From NCBI GenBank assembly GCA_963669155.1, contig OZ022583.1:18345694-18409693 (forward strand): DNA of 64,000 nucleotides, read 5' to 3'. The position numbers and the translations under genes were made by a program. The notes under the pieces are model-generated. The model saw nothing but the letters and a program-made list of their open reading frames with translations, did not search any database and was not told the origin of the DNA. Shown here piece by piece: positions 47,660 through 63,567 of this stretch (the first letter of the stretch is position 1; each line of letters starts with the position of its first letter). Source of the DNA: Arbacia lixula. Taxonomy: Eukaryota > Echinodermata > Echinoidea > Arbacioida > Arbaciidae.

Positions 47660-49110
47660 CAGGGACTACACTTACTGCGACCAGCCCGCTCACGCAGTGA
47701 GCGGGCTGCGTTGCACCGAGCATTGGTGCAAGGTAGTCGAGATAAGCAAAGATAAGTTGGTTAAATATCATCAATTATATTGCGCAGAACTTAAAGCTAT
47801 TGGACACACTTACGGAGAATACTTACATGAATACTTCCGTAGTTGCTTTGAAGATGAATTTAGTCCATGATGGGTTTTTTTTCTTGAAAACATCCCATCG
47901 TACGGCGGTCAGAATTAATGCAGCTGGGAAACATGTATCTGAAGATTGCCGACTTTTTGAAGTTTACGCGCATGCGCCAGTTCTCTATACGATTCGTGTG
48001 TGTTACGTTTTCAACAACAATCCATTACCGTAGCACTCTTTTCACGTCGTTGTTTTTTCTTTTTTTCATTATTATTGGAACAGATTTTATATTCCAATTT
48101 TTATTTCATTATATTTAAAATTTTATTTTGGAGCATTTATTATACTTTGCATATTTATGTTTGTCCGTAATTTTTTGTTTTGTTTTGTTTTTAAGAGCCA
48201 CTTTTTTCAACCCAATAACGCCATCCCGCTAAGCTAGATTTCAGTGATGGTGCAGTGGTGCACGGTATTAGGAAAGTTGGAAGATTCGGAACTATTTCTC
48301 TTACAAAATCCTTGATCCGCCACTGAAGTTTATAACATAGAAATTAATCATATTTTGGTCACTTTAAATGACACAATTAATGAAAATCAGGTTGATAATT
48401 TGCACAATCAAAACAATAAAAAATCACTTTTCTCATGCATATTCATCAATAGCGCTAAATACGGTCATCAGACCGAAAGCGTCATCATCATGAATATTAC
48501 TTTGCGCATGCCTACGAAGTTATTAAACAGCCAAGATGGCAGTCTGGAAGGGACTTCGTTTTGTTAGACCATGATTAGACAGACACATGAAGGGGGAATT
48601 GGTAACGTTACTCAGTATTTTCCATCATTTTCTTACTTCAGACATATGGAAGTTACATTCAACCATTCATATACTGTGATAAATATACTTGAAATGAGAA
48701 ATTCATCCATGTGCACGGGTCGATTATTCATTAATCTCACCCGACATGCCGGGAAATCGGGGGCGAGCCCTCAGGACGCTCCCGCTGCGCGGGAGCAGTC
48801 CCGGGGCTAGGACTACACTAGCTTATGAACAGTTTTGGTGAAACACCGCCCCCCCCCCCCCCCCCCGCACTACCGCCACCACTCCACATCTACTACCCGC
48901 CCTCACTGCCTCCCCACCTCCGAATCGCCATCATTTTTATGAAATCAGCGAGCAACAATATCCGTCCAACTCCGCCTCTGCACTCTCACGCAACACCGCC
49001 TTGAACGTTCCTCCAGAAATGTAAAGTGCAACTAGTTCTCCCTCCTCATCCGCCTCTCTCCGTCGCGGGACTGCTCCCGCTTGGCGAAGCGGGCTGGTCG
49101 CACTAACCAG
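47660..49110. repeat. Cluster of GC-rich hairpin repeats
   Basis: Three blocks: 47670-47745 (GCGACCAGCCCGCTCACGC then AGCGGGCTGCGTTGC), 48752-48850 (CCCGCTGCGCGGGAGCAGTC followed by GTGAAACACCG and a poly-C run) and 49060-49108 (GGGACTGCTCCCGCTTGGCG with GCGGGCTGGTCGC). All match parts of 1820-1890. Between them is AT-rich sequence with no gene seen. Confidence 0.65.
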
Positions 49111-49269
49111 TTCTTCCTACATCAGCCCACAACCCGTCTTTCACCACGCTCCTCCTACTACCGTCTTCCTCGTTCACAACCCACCTTGCACCCAAAATCT
49201 TTACCCTCAATCTACAACTCATAAATAAGCTCACCAAACAAGATCCACAATTTTATCTTCCTGACGACG

Positions 49270-49450
49270 TGACCACGGTACTCGCCACTCTCGATCTCTC
49301 CCACCTATCACTGGCCCGCGCGCGCCCTGAACACCCGGCCGGCGCCAGGCGGCCAGGCCCAGGGTCTTGCATGCCCGCCCGGCCGCGGGCCCGATCTCCG
49401 GCGCGCGCGATCTCCGGTCGTAGAACGGAGGAAGGATCATATCAGGAGAA
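49270..49450 (+). promoter_or_regulatory. CpG-rich candidate promoter of SNRPD3
   Basis: This patch is about 75-80 percent G+C (49312-49420), far above its surroundings. It ends 190 bases before the SNRPD3 start codon. A 3' splice site (TTAGCATCTCAG, ending 49636) sits just before the ATG, so a short non-coding first exon between the two is likely. A second YY1-like site (CAAGATGGC, about 48532) lies 1.1 kb upstream. Confidence 0.5.
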
Positions 49451-49640
49451 AGAAGAAGAAGTTAAAGAGCGCCATCTACAGTACCTCACATGTACAACAA
49501 CGATTATAATATGTAGCGTTCAGCGGTTCGTTTGGTTTGTGCTGAATGCAAAAATACTATCGCTCAGCTGAAGAAATCCGTCTCAATCAACATAATCATT
49601 TTATATATTCTTCTTGGAGAGCTGTTAGCATCTCAGAAAT

Positions 49641-50932
49641 ATGTCAATCGGTGTTCCTATCAAAGTTCTGCATGAAGCAGAAGGACATATCGTCACTTGT
49701 GAGACGAATACTGGCGAGGTATACCGGGGAAAGCTCATAGAGGCCGAGGATAACATGAACTGCCAAATGATGCACATCACGGTGACTTACCGAGACGGTC
49801 GAACTGCTCAATTAGAGCACGTCTACATCAGAGGAAGCAAAATTAGATTTTTTGTGTTGCCTGATATGCTTAAGAATGCACCAATGTTCAAGAAAGCGGG
49901 TTCGAAGGGATCTGCAGGTCGTGGCAAATCAGCAATTTTAAGAGCTCAAGGTAAGGCTGCACGAGTTATGAATGTCGTTCTTTCAGGTGGGTAATTTCGG
50001 TCACTGGCATTGCCGGGTTTTGACGAGCCGAATGGGGCTTTTTAACGTCAGCTTAAAACTTAAACACAGGGTGCCCCTTTTGCAGGTCTAAACGTTTTTT
50101 TTTTCTGCATCAAAATAAGTGATTTAGATGGGAAGTGTGTATTTTCACACGTTAACTTTTGCTGGCTTCAAAACACTCTGATTCGCTATCGATGTTATTA
50201 AGCCCCCCCCCCCCCCCCCCCCCAAAAAAAAATTGATTTCTAACCTCATACAAAATGTATATGCGGGTGCATGAATATTGATAGTGGAAGCCATGTTTTC
50301 TATGTGGCAAATGTTAACATGTGAAAATACATTCTTCCCTTGTTAAATCACTGATTTTGACACAGAAAGCATATACCTTTTGTATGGGGCTGGATATCGA
50401 TAGCGAATGAGATTGTTTTGAAGCTGGCAAATGTCAAAGTGAAAATGCACACTTCCCATCAAATCACTGATTTTGACACAGAAAACAACCTGGATAAGTA
50501 ATTGGAAATGCCCGTCCCAGTTCCTAAAGGATTATACTAATTTGGTAAAAGTACTTTTGTGATTGCTACCCAGCCATTTTCCCATACAATTTACCAAACC
50601 AAAATGTTGATACTTTTTTCAACAGTTCGGTGTTGACTGTAGGTCTTCTTTCTCTTCATGTCTCTCTCTTCTTTTTATTGTGTCTCTTCAAATCTTTCTC
50701 GCTTTGTCTTTTCTGTTTCTGTCTCTCTCCCTGTAGGCCTATTTCTCTCAACTTCTCTCTGTCTGAATCAATCTATTACTTTGTTGGTCTCTCTCTGTAA
50801 ATATTGATGTGTACAATTTTCTCTCTTTATTTTTCTCCTGCAGTTGCTGCTGGTGGCCGAGGAGGAAGGGGTCGTGGTGGAGGCCGAGGTGAGGGGAGAG
50901 GAAGAGGAAACGTTTTCCAGAGAAGAAGATGA
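49641..50932 (+). CDS. SNRPD3: SNRPD3, small nuclear ribonucleoprotein Sm D3, two exons, 132 aa
   Basis: The exons are 49641-49950 and 50844-50932, with GT-AG sites and a split Val codon. SmD3 pairs with SmB in the seven-membered Sm ring that assembles around the Sm site of spliceosomal U snRNAs. The first 42 residues ([16 protein letters not shown]...) are essentially identical to the human protein and contain the Sm1 motif. The Sm2 motif follows as [16 protein letters not shown]. The C-terminal tail, in exon 2, has [17 protein letters not shown] followed by NVFQRRR, the arginine-glycine tail that is dimethylated and recognised by SMN in animals. Human SmD3 is 126 aa; the tail is slightly longer here. 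Reading through the first exon adds a false tail to the reading frame up to 49994. Confidence 0.98.
50106..50490. repeat. Palindrome with central poly-C/poly-A in the SNRPD3 intron
   Basis: AAGTGATTTAGATGGGAAGT, CTGGCTTCAAAACA and GATTCGCTATCGAT on the left are inverted on the right (ATCGATAGCGAATGAGAT, GTTTTGAAGCTGGC, CTTCCCATCAAATCACT). A run of about 19 C followed by 9 A (50203-50231) and a partial extra arm lie in the middle. Confidence 0.8.
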
Positions 50933-52700
50933 TCTGCTTAAACACAAGGATATTTTTGTACTATACATGTTATTTTGTACGTTCGGCATTCTTTGTTCCC
51001 GAGAAAGATGATCACTCTTAAATTCGAACTTGTACATACTGTTCTTTGTCTATGTCTGACTCAGTTCTAATTTTATAAATGTCCAGAGATCAAGCAGTTT
51101 TGGCACGTGCTCCAGTACAATATTTTTGTAGACATGAACTACTGCACACTTTTTGCAAACTTAAGATCTGTGTTCATTTTGTATATACACTCTTTATTGT
51201 ATCTTAAATTGTATTGTATCATTTGAAGCACATTAACAATGACCAAAAGGGACAGATTTTTCCGAACAGGAATTTTGAGTGGTTGTAGATTTCTTTTCTG
51301 AATTACCTTTGCTGAAGATAAAATGCGGTCTGTCATTTCATCAGGTTTCAAAAGTTGTATGCAAATTCCTAACCTGTTTTTGAATGTATGCATTTCCCTA
51401 ACAGTGAATATCCTGAAGCATCACATAAAAATATTGGATGTGTACTGCAATAGTTTAAAGATAGCTGGCAAACAAGTAAGAAGAGAGAAAAGTCTTGGGA
51501 GTGCATGCTCACAAGATTTCCATTTTTAACCATTTGAGAACAGCATACCAGTACTTATTTGAACATTTTAGAATGAATGAATCTCCTCTGTGTTAAGTGT
51601 GAATTTATCAGAGAAAACACAAATGGATATCAGAGTGTCCCAAACAAATTCTCATATTATTTGAAATACTCTGTTGAGCCTTGTATTCCAGCGAATGTTC
51701 AATACTCTTGAGAAACAGTCATGTGTTTATGTTGTATGTTCTGAAAGATTTTCATCATATAGAGGAACAGAAACCTGCAGATATTTTCAACAAGGAACAA
51801 GAAGATGCAGTTTTGACATTTCTCAAAAGGAAGAGTACCAATGTGATTTTTGCTAGGTTATGCCCATTTCCCCCTGGAAAGTTGATGAGAACAAACATCA
51901 CCTAATATTTTAAGTGAGCTTGTGAAAATGTCGTGGAATTGTGTCTATATAATCTGCCATAACTGTGTCGTGCTTTTTTATTGATTTTCCAGTATTAGTT
52001 TGTTTTCGTTCTCTTCTTTTACTGAACAAATCAAGAAAGAAATGTTCAATCTAATACCTTTGGTTGAGTTAATAGAAAATGCAAACATTTTTATCACCTT
52101 TTTACCAATAGAATCAGGTTCATGTATTCTAGAGCAGTATAAGTATTTCTTTTGGGAATGCCAACTACATCGGTTTTGTAATTATGTAAATTCTGGTACA
52201 CTGTAAATGTATCGAGTAGTGTAAAATATTAAATCTCATTTTCAAGTTCCAAAACTAAAGAGTGCCTATTTATTTGACTAGTGTTTTATAATTGTATTAC
52301 AGGTAGTACTTTTGGAGGTTTTGTGTGGAAGGTCTTGCAAAGATTGGTTTTGAAAGTGATCAAAACAGATTGCATAGAAACAGTAAATTGGCACCCATTA
52401 CATGTATAGTGCGATACTTGTACATTGAAAGGGTCTACGCTATTGTGTTTGTCAAAAGAGATTGCACCAGAATGGTGATGGTTTTAATGAGGTGGGAAGG
52501 CAGTGTTTATGAGTATGAGGGTGTGTTTGTGTGTTTTCACGTGGTGTATTTTGTGGTTAAAGGCTAGATTAGCAACTCATTTCCAGGCCCACTTTCTATT
52601 GAATTTGCACATAAATTTCACTAGGTAATCCAGCTTGAACATTTACTGACATCTACAACACTTTCAAAGTGTGACATATAGTCAGCTTTTTCTGGTCAAA
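50933..52700 (+). other. SNRPD3 3' UTR and intergenic sequence
   Basis: AT-rich sequence. An ATTAAA near 52228 is one possible polyadenylation signal. No other gene is seen. Confidence 0.35.
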
Positions 52701-52960
52701 TTTTCTGTCTCGCCTGAACAAGTTCGGCTGAGACCTATAATCACTTTTCCTGTTGGTCTGTTAAAAAAATGTTAAAGTTTTGGCGTAACTTGCTCTCATT
52801 TCTTTATTTCTGCATCAATTGTGTTCATACTTGGTACAAATGAGCCTTCGATAATATGATGAGGATGATGAGGTCAAAGGTCATCTAGGAGTCAAAAGGT
52901 CAAATGATATGAGACTTGTTGGTATATGATACATCAAATTTAAACATTTTACCCATTGAT
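52700..52960. repeat. Repeat relic with a DR1 site
   Basis: TCTCGCCTGAACAAGTTCGG is internally palindromic and looks like the end of an interspersed repeat. AGGTCAAAGGTCA (52871-52883) is a perfect DR1, as in the arrays at 5.5 and 36.3 kb. Confidence 0.45.
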
Positions 52961-53177
52961 GAAATCATTTCTCATAGCATCTCCGTCAAAATAATGCCGC
53001 CTTAAGCGGTCATTAAGCAGGCAATTTTCCTTGAAAGAAATTTGACCTCTACCTTACACTATTGTAACATTGCTCGCATATACTGTACTTTAATCAAATC
53101 GGCAGAAACCACATTCATTCTTGTCACGCCAAAGTAATTTATTCCTTTCACTCCAAAATTATACATTACATACAGGG

Positions 53178-53628
53178 CAATAAGCCAGTTCGTAATTACA
53201 ATTTGCGCATGAGCAGATGAAGGTCATAGTGACCAAACCAGCTTGTTGGTTTTTAAATCACTGAGATAAGCATCATCATTAATAAGTTATTTTAGAATAT
53301 GCTTGTTATCCAATTTATAAAAGAACACCAAGGCGTTCAATCATGGGGTATTTGACAACAGGCCAAACGACAACAATTAGTTTACAATAAACAATGTAAT
53401 AGAAGCTTTCCCAATTGTTCACAGACCGTAGCCTACTATTCTTGTCACCTGTTTTGAGATGGTTCCTTTATTAGAGGTTGAATATCGCAAATTGCTATGT
53501 CGGTAAGCACATTACGTAACATCTCCTTTTGAAATGATATATTAATAAACTGCTTATCCTAATGAAAAAGGGAAAGGTCATAGTGACCAAACTTGCTCCA
53601 GAGCTAACTACGAACTGGTGTATTCTAG
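53178..53628. mobile_element. Inverted-repeat element, about 450 bp
   Basis: AAGCCAGTTCGTAATTAC on the left and GCTAACTACGAACTGGTGTA on the right are inverted. An AAGGTCATAGTGACCAAAC segment occurs near both ends. Another left-end-like sequence lies at 53883-53905. Confidence 0.6.
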
Positions 53629-54545
53629 GAACTTCCTTATTTATTCAGGGTGTTTTTTTTTTATACAGGGTAGCCATGAGGGCCCTGTCTACAAATAATA
53701 CAATACACAATGACAAAATAGTTAACACAAAATATGAATTATGATAAGGCTTAACGTAACCCAAACATAGGAAGAGGACAAAGCTTGTAAAGACAACCTG
53801 GCTACTTGGTACATTATACACCTACCCCCTCTTAAGACATTCAGCATTATATACTAGTAGATGGTAAATAAATGCACATTTCAATAAGCCAGTTCATAGT
53901 TACATCATGGTCGGATACTCAACTGAATCAAGAACGACTAGGGATTTGATCATAAAGCTGTGTAGGTGTGTCATTTAATTTTACAGCGTGCCCATACCAA
54001 CGATAGGAGCAGGTGCACATGGTGGAATGTTCTTTCACTACCTTGTCAGAGCTGAATCGCTGTTGTCGTATCTGCATTATAATGGGTATAAACATGGTCC
54101 ACTATCTATGGAATTTCCATTTTACTCTGAGTGGTACAATTGGCCCGAGGTCATTCGTACCAGTAATAATCTGCTCATGCACACATTGCAACTCTGAACT
54201 CGCTTATTGTTCTTAAAAAAAAATGACCCAAATACACATGTACACAGGGAGAAATTTTCAGTCTTGTTACTACATGTATTAAAGCCAAATCAAAAACAAT
54301 ATTTGATTTGTTTTATACAGGTTAAATAAGATGGAAAGAAATTGAATATGCGGTTCTGAATACAATAAAATCATTACCTCTAAGCTACACAACCTGTATG
54401 GTACTTGTAGCTTTAATTTTCGTAACCATCTCCTGTAAATTTTGCATCACAAGTCTGAATATGCAAAAGATAATGACAATGTCTGATTCATACATTTTTA
54501 CGCAGTGGTGCTTGCGCATAGGATTAGGGATGAAGAAAACAAAAA
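53629..54545. other. Intergenic, nothing recognised
   Basis: No coding or repeat signal beyond the partial repeat end near 53883. Confidence 0.4.
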
Positions 54546-54549
54546 GTGA

Positions 54550-55040
54550 AACAAACTAAAACAATTGCACATTGTGTAGAAGCTACTATTTCAGACTCAA
54601 AACCCATCTATTTTTCTGTAAACCTCTCTCCATTTTATCAGTCACGGATGCTAATCCCTATCCCTACTTTCAATATTACAATTTATTGCACCCTCCATAT
54701 GACACAACATATCGTCGTCGTTCTACTCATGGCTTTGTACTCGTGACCCCATTGATAAAGGTTCTCCATTTATGACAAGTAGTAGCAGCGGTATATTGAC
54801 ATGTTAGTTGTGGAAGCAATGCCATCAGTCCACCTGAGCCTCTGCCTTCCTCTGTTTCTCTTCCCTTCAATTTTCCAAACATTACAACTTTCTCCAGATT
54901 TTCTCCATCTCTCCTCACAATGTGACCAAAATAATGGAAGAAGAGTGGATTACACGACATATATCAGTTGTGTTTTCACTTTGAGCTACTATTACCATAT
55001 ACATGTATATGACATTGATAGCGCTCTGAGCGATTGAAAA
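54550..55040 (+). mobile_element. Possible LINE 3' fragment
   Basis: YYFRLKTHLF (about 54584-54613) is the usual last block of CR1/L2-like ORF2, and GATAGCGCTCTGAGCGATTG near 55017 resembles an L2-like 3' tail. The stretch between does not add support. Confidence 0.35.
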
Positions 55041-55274
55041 TACAACATTACCTCTACTTTCAAAAAGAAAACTTACAGACTAAATTACACACTGATGATG
55101 ACCTTGGAATAAACCACTATTACAGAAAGTTGCCACAATCGATAACCTTGATTCAGGACCAAGTACCACAAATATGTGGTTTGGGGCTGTAACTATCATA
55201 AATGTGTATTTTGCTACCTGCTACTTTTTATCTGAGTTGTACACAATCTAACTCTGATTATTTTTTTTTGTAAT

Positions 55275-55401
55275 AGAGAGAAAGCAAGATAAGGGGAATG
55301 AGAGACAGAGACAGAGACAGGGAGAAGAGAGAGGGGAGAGTGGGGATAGAGAAGGGGGAAGGAAGAGGGCAGAGAGAAGGGGAGAAAGAAAGAGAGAGGA
55401 T

Positions 55402-55463
<62 letters not shown>

Positions 55464-55725
55464 GGGGGGGAAGAGAGTGGGGATAGAGAAGGGAAGAAAG
55501 AAAGAGAGAGCATAGAGAGAGAGAGAAAGGGGAGAGAAAGTGTGAGAGAGAGAGAGAGTGGGGGAAGAGAGGGGTGGAGAAAGAGAGGGAAAGTGAGGGA
55601 GAGGGGAGCAGGGTGGGGGAAGAGAGAGGAGGGAAAGCGAGGGAGAGGGGAGATGGGGGGGGGGGGGAGCAGGGGAAGAAAGAGATGTGAAGAGAGGGAG
55701 AATGAGAAAGGGGTTAATAGAGGAT
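55275..55725. repeat. (GA)n-rich simple repeat downstream of ASL
   Basis: GA-rich with a pure (GA)n core (55404-55450) and variants such as GAGAGAGGGGAGAG. Long Ser/Pro/Leu-rich frames on the - strand are artefacts. It begins about 60 bases past the ASL stop, so it is probably in the ASL 3' UTR as (CT)n. Confidence 0.93.
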
Positions 55726-55783
55726 GTGGCAAATAGATGAGCGGTGATGATAATTGGAAAGAGGAAAAAGCTCTCAAGAATCC

Positions 55784-60734
<4,951 letters not shown>

Positions 60735-61012
60735 TTATACAGAAAGTACCTAATACTACTACGATGACATATATATAAAGAAGAATAAAGGTTGCGATGG
60801 CGCTGATTTTTAGGTGAAGACAAACAAATTGAATGAAACGCTGGAGAAGAAAAATTATTTGAATTTTCGGTCATAGACCTTTATCAAGAATGAATGAACA
60901 ATTTACACAAAAACATGATGGTGTACAACGAGCGTATTTTGAACTGAAACTAGGGGCGCTTATTTCATATCGTTACATAGTACAAGATAGGCGTAAAGTT
61001 TAGTAAACCATA

Positions 61013-62620
61013 TTATAGAGTAAAATCCACAGATCGACATGTGGATTTATTTCCATTGAACTGGAAGTTGTTGAGTCTAAGGATGAGTTCAAGTAGTCGG
61101 ATTAGTTGGTCTGTAGGTGGGTTTTGTTCATTTCTCGTGTTGAGGGCTTCCTGGCAGGCTTCAATGCCTTCTCCGTGGGGTATGTTTGTGTACAGGGAAG
61201 ATACGTCTGCTGTTGCCAGTATCGTTCTTGGGGAGAGTGGGTAAGAGTCTGTGTTTATTGTTTCGATGTGGTTTAGGAAGTGTGTTGTATCTTTTATGTG
61301 AGAGGGTAACTTTTTGGTGAGGGAGCGAAGGTAGAAATGTAGGTATTTTGAGATTTGTACTGTGGGGCATGAGCAGCCTGAAACAATTGGTTGACCTGGA
61401 TTGCTTGGCTTGTGGATTTTGGGGAGAAAGTAGAGGTTGGGGCAGACAATAGTTTTGGGTATTAGACCTTTTTGTATGTGTGGGTCTACGTCGAGTTCTT
61501 TGACTACTTTCAGAACTTTGTTAAGGTGGAATAGAGTGGGGTCTTGTGTTAGTTCTTTGTAAGTGTTTTTGTCGGATAGTTGCCGTATTCCTTCTGATAC
61601 ATAGTCCTCTCTGGACATTATGACTACCGATGACCCTTAGTCCGCCGGTTTTATGACAATATCATCGTTTGATTTCAGGGTTTTGAGGGCTTGTTGTTCT
61701 TCTTTTGATTGGTTGTCTCGGCGTGTTGTTGTGTTGTAGGTATCTGTATATGCTGTTGTGTCTGTCTTTACGTTTTCAAAGAATATTTGTAAATAAGGGT
61801 CATGGACTCTCGGGGTCCATGTGTTTATCTGTTTAATAATAGGTGGTTCTGTGTTTTTGTCCTCAGTTGTGGCTTGGCTTGGAGTTGGCGTTGGCGTTGG
61901 TCTTGGGTAATTACCCGTTTCTGATTTACCTGCGAAGTGGACTTAAAGTTTCATTTGCCTTTCAAAGGCTTCTAAGTTTCTTTTGATTTCTAGCGGATCT
62001 ACCTGGGGCGGTGTGGGGCACAATTTCAGCCCTTTCTGTAGTAGGCTTGTTTCTGTTTGTGACAGAGGATAATTGGATAGGTTAATTACCGATACTTTGG
62101 TGTTCTTTTCAGCTCTCAGCTTCTTGAGAGTGTGATCTCCGTTTACTATATTGTTTTTTCCTTAATCGTCTGCATTGCTTTCTCTTTTGTGGTACAATTG
62201 GTGGTTTGTAGTTGTTTAAGTGGGGGATGTTGCTTATACGATTCTCAATCTCTTTACAGTTCCTTACATCCCTTTTCAGCTTTCCTTCTTTCGTCCGGAT
62301 GAGTCTTTTTTCAGTCCCTTTGTAGTCCTGGTTGATTTTATTAATTGTCTTGTGGTAGCGCATGGCTGTACTTAGTTCGTATAATTCCTTTTTAAGCTCC
62401 TCTCTCTGCGTCAGTAGATCTTCAGTTCTGCGTTCTAAAGCGTCGATTGCAATGTCTCGTAGTTGGCGTGAAGCGTTCCACAGTGCCAGTATCCACTTGT
62501 TGTCAGTTGATTCATCTTTGGAAAAGCTGAATGGCTTCTAAATCAGCAGGCCTTTGGGGACAATGTCTAAGTCCTTGTTCAGGTATTTGGTGTGTAGTCG
62601 ATAGCGTTCAAGTTTCGTGG
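61013..62620 (-). mobile_element. Penelope-like retroelement, truncated and broken
   Basis: On the - strand an open stretch encodes the first part of a Penelope-type reverse transcriptase: LYFLPKIHKPSNPGQPIVSG, then KYLHFYLRSLTKKLPSHIKD and the catalytic motif-A region ATADVSSLYTNIPHGEG. Upstream (61620-62620) a Lys/Arg/Glu-rich N-terminal region is recognisable. The copy stops within the reverse transcriptase at about 61018, so motif B, the YxDD region and any GIY-YIG endonuclease are absent. It is an old, broken copy in an ASL intron. Confidence 0.88.
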
Positions 62621-62701
62621 TGCATTTCCGTAGTTGGTGGATCGTAGTGTTGCTGTGTTTGTCATTGATGGTGGCCATAATCGTTGATATAGTTGCTCTG
62701 G

Positions 62702-62770
62702 AATTTGTTGTTGTTGTTGTTGTTGTTGTTGTTATTATGTTGTTGTTATTATATATATATATATATATTA
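62702..62770. repeat. (GTT)n and (AT)n microsatellite
   Basis: About nine GTT units followed by ATT and TA dinucleotides, next to the 5' side of the Penelope-like copy. Confidence 0.92.
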
Positions 62771-62884
62771 ATATATTTGTATCTACAGTTTTTTCCTTTG
62801 CAGTCTGGAGACTGAATTTATAGGGATGTTACAATTAGAGCCCTGATCACTGGATTCAACTACTTATCATACACATATGTGTGC

Positions 62885-63100
62885 ACCATCTCCACTCCCT
62901 GAGGAGTATTCAATATCAGCGCTGGGTCAAGATCATTCACAGAAACGTCCACCTCCTACCAGGTACCCATTTATACTCCTGGGTGGAGAGCAGCAATGTG
63001 GATGAAGTATCTTGCTGGAGGACACAAGTGTCATGGGTGGGTTTGAACCTGGGACCTTCAGATCTTCAGTCACAGTTCACAACCACTGCACTACGACACC
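62885..63100 (-). mobile_element. tRNA-derived SINE
   Basis: Read on the - strand it starts GGTGTCGTAGTGCAGTGGTT (A box within) and has the B box GGTTCAAACCC about 50 bases later. A body follows with GTATAAATGGGTACCTGG and CCAGCGCTGATATTGAATAC. The A/B spacing and the tRNA-like head support a pol III SINE. Confidence 0.78.
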
Positions 63101-63361
63101 ATATATCACTCAATAAGGCAATCAGCAGATTAACCAGTGAAGTTTATGCCCACTCAATTCCATGTAACACACTCAGTTTGTATTCAGATTGGTTATATGT
63201 CATTGTCTTTCAGATTTGTTGGAAGAGCACAATGCAGTGTGTATGGGTATCACACGATGGTTGTGTTAAAGTAGAACACATTTTGACAGGTTTTATGCAA
63301 AAAGTTCTGTTTACACACACAGATAATCCCATACTAATCCAAAACTATGTATGTATCAAGT

Positions 63362-63419
63362 TAAACTCCTTGGAGCAGTAGAGAATAAGGTCTTCGGGCA
63401 CCTTACTCAGGTGCACCAT
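63362..63419 (-). pseudogene. Truncated copy of an ASL exon
   Basis: It encodes MVHLSKVPEDLILYCSKEF, matching the segment of ASL that directly precedes the signature-loop exon (human ...[20 protein letters not shown]). After Phe the match stops and no donor follows. It shares flanking intron sequence with the next copy, which shows a tandem duplication of about 125-140 bases. Confidence 0.8.
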
Positions 63420-63480
63420 GGTCCAGTACGAATTCTCTTTACACCTAGAGATAATCCTGTGCTAATCTGTACTAACTCAC

Positions 63481-63567
63481 GTGTAAGCGTCAGCCAGCTG
63501 CACAAAGGAAAACTCCTTTGGAGCAATAGAGGATGAGGTGTTTGGGCACCTTGCTGAGGTGCACCAT
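63481..63567 (-). pseudogene. Second, frame-shifted copy of the same ASL exon
   Basis: It encodes MVHLSKVPKHLILYCSK and then, one frame over, KEFSFVQLADAY. The end is followed by a proper donor (GTGAGT) in the phase that would join exon 60675-60591. One extra A in the run AAAGG shifts the frame, and the 5' side is replaced by the MITE starting at 63568, which removes the acceptor. It is therefore probably a dead duplicate, with the true exon beyond 64000. A sequencing or assembly error in the A run cannot be excluded. Confidence 0.78.

Noticed and set aside
47628-47870. 80-residue reading frame starting MKMYGANKGRIRDYTYCD
   Set aside because: It runs through the GC-rich hairpin repeat and matches no protein family.
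49425-49450. GGAAGGATCAT after GC-rich sequence, reminiscent of the 18S rRNA 3' end and ITS1
   Set aside because: Only about 11 bases agree, and the conserved rRNA sequence before it is absent.
60840-61012. Search for a hammerhead ribozyme, as found with some Penelope-like elements
   Set aside because: No CTGATGAG...GAAA core was found on either strand near the element.
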